A stretch of 64,000 nucleotides of DNA from Dysgonomonas sp. UBA7710. GTDB taxonomy: Bacteria; Bacteroidota; Bacteroidia; Bacteroidales; Dysgonomonadaceae. Where the stretch lies: the NCBI RefSeq assembly GCF_002482385.1, contig NZ_DLFW01000045.1, positions 1 to 64,000 on the forward strand, written 5' to 3'. The number at the start of each line of letters is the position of its first letter. Positions within the stretch are counted from its first letter, which is position 1. A program made the translations under genes and the position numbers. This document shows, one piece after another, positions 61,621-64,000 of this stretch. Under the pieces are notes generated by a model. That model was not told the DNA's origin and did no database searches. It worked only from the letters and a program-made list of their open reading frames with translations.

Positions 61621-63759
61621 ATGAAAAAAGTATTGTTTTCCACTCTGATTCTATTCATTTTTATGTCGTGTACAACAAATAATAAAAGCGGCTTTAAAGA
61701 GGCAAAAGCCCCGATAGCCGAAAAGAAAGAACATCTCCGTATTATACACGGGGATACTGTAAATGATGAGTACTACTGGATGTATGACTTTTTTGGTAAA
61801 GGGCCGGACAGCACATTGGTGGTGGATTACCTGAAGGCGGAGAATGCCTATCTGGATACTGTAATGGGTGGTACAGCCGGTTTTCAGGAAGCATTGTTTA
61901 ATGAGATGAAAGGCCGGATAAAAGAAACGGATGAAAGTGTTCCGACCTTCAAAAACGGTTACTATTATTATACGCGAACCGAAGAAGGGAAGCAATATTA
62001 TAAGTATTGCCGGAAAAAAGGAAGCCTCGAAGCCTCGGAAGAGATATTACTCGATGTAGATAAAATGGCAGAAGGGCATTCTTATTACGCTGTCGGCGGC
62101 ATTTCAATCAGTGAAGACAATAAACTGATGGCCTATGGTGTGGATGAGGTTAGTCGCAGGCAATACACTATCTACTTCAAAAATCTGGAGACAGGTGAGG
62201 TTTATAAAGAAACGATTCCGAATACAAGCGGAGGAGCTACATGGGCGGCAGATAACAAGACTGTATTTTATACGTCGAAAAATCCGGTAACCTTATTGTC
62301 CGAAAAAATCAAACGGCACACCTTAGGCACGGATGCATCTTCGGATGTAACTGTTTATGAAGAAACGGATAAAAGTAATTATATAGGAGTGGGTAAAACC
62401 AAGAACCGGAAATATATCTTTATCCAGTCACAGGCAACCTTATCTTCAGAAACATTCTTTATTGAGGCCGATAAGCCGATGTCTGCCTTCAAATCATTCC
62501 AGCCAAGGATAAAAAATGTATTGTATGATATAATTCCTTTGGCCGACAGGTTTCTTATCCTTACCAATAAGGATGCGAAGAACTTCCGGGTAATGGAATG
62601 CTCACTGGATAAAACAGGTGTGGACAACTGGAAAGAATATATTCCTCACCGAGCAGATGTATTGCTGGAAAGTGTTGATGAATTTAAAGATTTTATCGTG
62701 CTCGAGGAACGGAAGGAAGGGCTTGTAAAGCTTTGTGTACGCAGCCTGAAAGACGGGAAAGAACATTATATTGATTTCGGAGAGCCTACTTATATGGCTT
62801 ATACGGCTTCGAATCCGGAATACGAAAGTAATATCGTCCGTTATGGCTATACATCTATGACTACGCCGAGTTCCACATTCGATTACAATATGAATACCCA
62901 TGAGAAAACGCTCATGAAAGAGCGCGAAGTAGTGGGAGGGTATAATAAAGAGGATTACCAGACCGAGAGATTGTATGCTACGGCCAAAGACGGAACAAAA
63001 GTGCCTATCTCGCTTGTGTACAAGAAAACAACAAAGAAAGACAGTAAAACTCCATTGTTGCTTTATGGCTATGGAAGTTATGGTGCCAGCATGGATGCTT
63101 CTTTCAGCAGCAATCGCCTGAGTCTTTTAGACAGAGGATTCATATATGCGATAGCTCATATTCGCGGAGGTCAGGAAATGGGGCGCCGGTGGTACGAAGA
63201 CGGTAAACTGATGAAGAAAATAAATACATTCACTGATTTTATCGACTGTGGCGAATTCCTTGTGAAAGAAAATTATACGAGCAAGGAGCATTTGTATGCT
63301 CAGGGCGGTAGTGCCGGAGGGCTTCTTATAGGCGCGGTTATAAATATAAATCCGGGACTTTGGCATGGAGTGATTGCCGATGTGCCTTTTGTGGACGTGG
63401 TGAATACCATGCTGGATGAAAGTATTCCTTTGACAACGAATGAGTTTGATGAATGGGGGAATCCTAAGGATAAGGATGCGTACTTCTATATGAAAAGTTA
63501 CAGCCCTTACGAAAATGTAGAGAAGAAAGACTATCCGAATATACTTGTCACCACAGGTTTGCACGATAGCCAGGTACAATATTTCGAACCGGCCAAATGG
63601 GTGGCTAAGCTAAGGGATATGAAGACCGACAATAATGTACTATTACTGAAAACGAATATGGAATTCGGGCACGGCGGAGCCAGCGGCCGGTTCGACTATC
63701 TGAAAGATATTGCTTTGGATTATGCTTTCTTATTCACATTGGAGGGAATAGACAGGTAG
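61621..63759 (+). CDS. Prolyl oligopeptidase-family serine peptidase (oligopeptidase B type), lipoprotein
   Basis: 712 residues, lipobox Cys at residue 17 (LFIFMSC). Peptidase family S9A: the N-terminal segment PIAEKKEHLRIIHGDTVNDEYYWMYDF, a seven-blade propeller (about 90-420), and the C-terminal alpha/beta-hydrolase domain with Ser564 (AQGGSAGG), Asp649 (TGLHDSQV) and His684 (FGHGG), all intact. The order and the FVDVVNTMLDESIPLT stretch fit oligopeptidase B, which cuts short peptides after basic residues. The lipid anchor puts it in the periplasm or outer membrane. Confidence 0.9.
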   Translation: MKKVLFSTLILFIFMSCTTNNKSGFKEAKAPIAEKKEHLRIIHGDTVNDEYYWMYDFFGKGPDSTLVVDYLKAENAYLDTVMGGTAGFQEALFNEMKGRIKETDESVPTFKNGYYYYTRTEEGKQYYKYCRKKGSLEASEEILLDVDKMAEGHSYYAVGGISISEDNKLMAYGVDEVSRRQYTIYFKNLETGEVYKETIPNTSGGATWAADNKTVFYTSKNPVTLLSEKIKRHTLGTDASSDVTVYEETDKSNYIGVGKTKNRKYIFIQSQATLSSETFFIEADKPMSAFKSFQPRIKNVLYDIIPLADRFLILTNKDAKNFRVMECSLDKTGVDNWKEYIPHRADVLLESVDEFKDFIVLEERKEGLVKLCVRSLKDGKEHYIDFGEPTYMAYTASNPEYESNIVRYGYTSMTTPSSTFDYNMNTHEKTLMKEREVVGGYNKEDYQTERLYATAKDGTKVPISLVYKKTTKKDSKTPLLLYGYGSYGASMDASFSSNRLSLLDRGFIYAIAHIRGGQEMGRRWYEDGKLMKKINTFTDFIDCGEFLVKENYTSKEHLYAQGGSAGGLLIGAVININPGLWHGVIADVPFVDVVNTMLDESIPLTTNEFDEWGNPKDKDAYFYMKSYSPYENVEKKDYPNILVTTGLHDSQVQYFEPAKWVAKLRDMKTDNNVLLLKTNMEFGHGGASGRFDYLKDIALDYAFLFTLEGIDR

Positions 63760-63772
63760 GGTTATAAAAGAT

Positions 63773-63797
63773 AAGCCCTGCTGTATGGCGGGGCTTT
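63773..63797 (+). terminator. Hairpin terminator of the oligopeptidase gene
   Basis: AAGCCCTGC (63773-63781) pairs with GCGGGGCTT (63788-63796) with one G-U pair; the T tract after it is short. Confidence 0.6.
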
Positions 63798-63876
63798 CCG
63801 TTTAAAGGCAGAGGGAAAAATATACTACCGGTATTCTTCCGGCACATTTTGATGCTCATGGTTCTCTATATATAAT

Positions 63877-63906
63877 AAAAAAAGAGCAACCTTCCGGCTG
63901 CTCTTT
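63877..63906 (-). terminator. Terminator of the GAPDH gene
   Basis: On the minus strand AAAGAGCAGCC pairs with GGTTGCTCTTT around GGAA, followed by a run of T. Confidence 0.85.
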
Positions 63907-63929
63907 CCTATATATTAAGTTATCGTATA

Positions 63930-64000
63930 TTATGCGTTAACTTTAGCCATGTGAGCGATAAGCTCAAGCATTTTAGTTGAGAATCCCCACTCGTTGTCAT
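63930..64000 (-). CDS. gap: Glyceraldehyde-3-phosphate dehydrogenase, C-terminal end (partial)
   Basis: Only the last 22 codons are in the window: DNEWGFSTKMLELIAHMAKV, then NA and a TAA stop at 63930. This matches the conserved C-terminal helix of GAPDH (usually YDNEWGYS...), the glycolytic enzyme that oxidizes glyceraldehyde-3-phosphate. The rest of the gene lies beyond the right edge. A strong terminator follows 23 bp later. Confidence 0.88.
   Translation of the reverse strand, partial: DNEWGFSTKMLELIAHMAKVNA

Overview
The window looks like the chromosome of a member of Bacteroidota, most likely Dysgonomonadaceae (Dysgonomonas-like). The grounds are promoters of the Bacteroidota type (a -7 box TAnnTTTG, in places with a -33 TTTG), a SusC/SusD polysaccharide-utilization locus with an ECF sigma/FecR pair, and moderate-to-low G+C. 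The genus is inference; the phylum is well supported.

Layout. 0-11 kb is housekeeping: rlmD, a three-gene overlapping operon (two rhomboid proteases and an endonuclease/exonuclease/phosphatase-family protein), an HU gene, argS, a lipoprotein gene and a Pif1-like helicase. 11.2-17.2 kb is an accessory segment bounded by a 17-bp direct repeat. It holds a GC-richer secreted protein with eight cysteine-bearing repeats behind a (AG)24 microsatellite, a prophage-type ASCH-like gene, duplicated leader and terminator sequences and a MITE-like element. 17.2-20.1 kb holds manC-ahcY and tRNA-Leu(CAA). 20.4-23.5 kb holds three tandem paralogous secreted proteins and a broken IS481-type transposase gene. 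23.5-40.9 kb is a polysaccharide-utilization locus: ECF sigma factor, FecR anti-sigma factor, SusC, SusD, three poorly characterized secreted proteins of barrel type, a GH78 alpha-L-rhamnosidase and a six-hairpin glycosidase-like protein. A rhamnose-containing glycan is the likely target.

41.4-50.7 kb is a potassium system: kdpFABC followed by a stand-alone KdpD sensor domain, a membrane histidine kinase and a sigma-54 activator in place of KdpE. I found a -24/-12 (sigma-54) promoter, a 20-bp-arm palindrome upstream of it, kdpF (25 codons) and a further 27-codon membrane ORF in front of kdpF. 51-55 kb is a nitrosative-stress module: two Crp/Fnr regulators, and a ferredoxin-like gene with hcp, controlled by an HcpR-type palindrome centred about 44 bp from both divergent promoters. 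55.5-61.1 kb is respiratory nitrite ammonification: a porin with a palindromic Crp/Fnr-like operator, nrfHA, resB and ccsA. The window ends with an S9 oligopeptidase and the 3' end of a GAPDH gene.

Four intergenic regions (about 0.33, 5.5, 45.7 and 61.2 kb) carry members of one mosaic non-coding repeat family. A roughly 97-nt leader is shared by the helicase gene and nrfH. Nothing here is clearly a new defence system. The best candidates for undescribed biology are the sigma-54/split-KdpD potassium circuit with its extra micro-ORF, the polysaccharide locus built around uncharacterized barrel proteins, and the microsatellite-bearing leader cassette.
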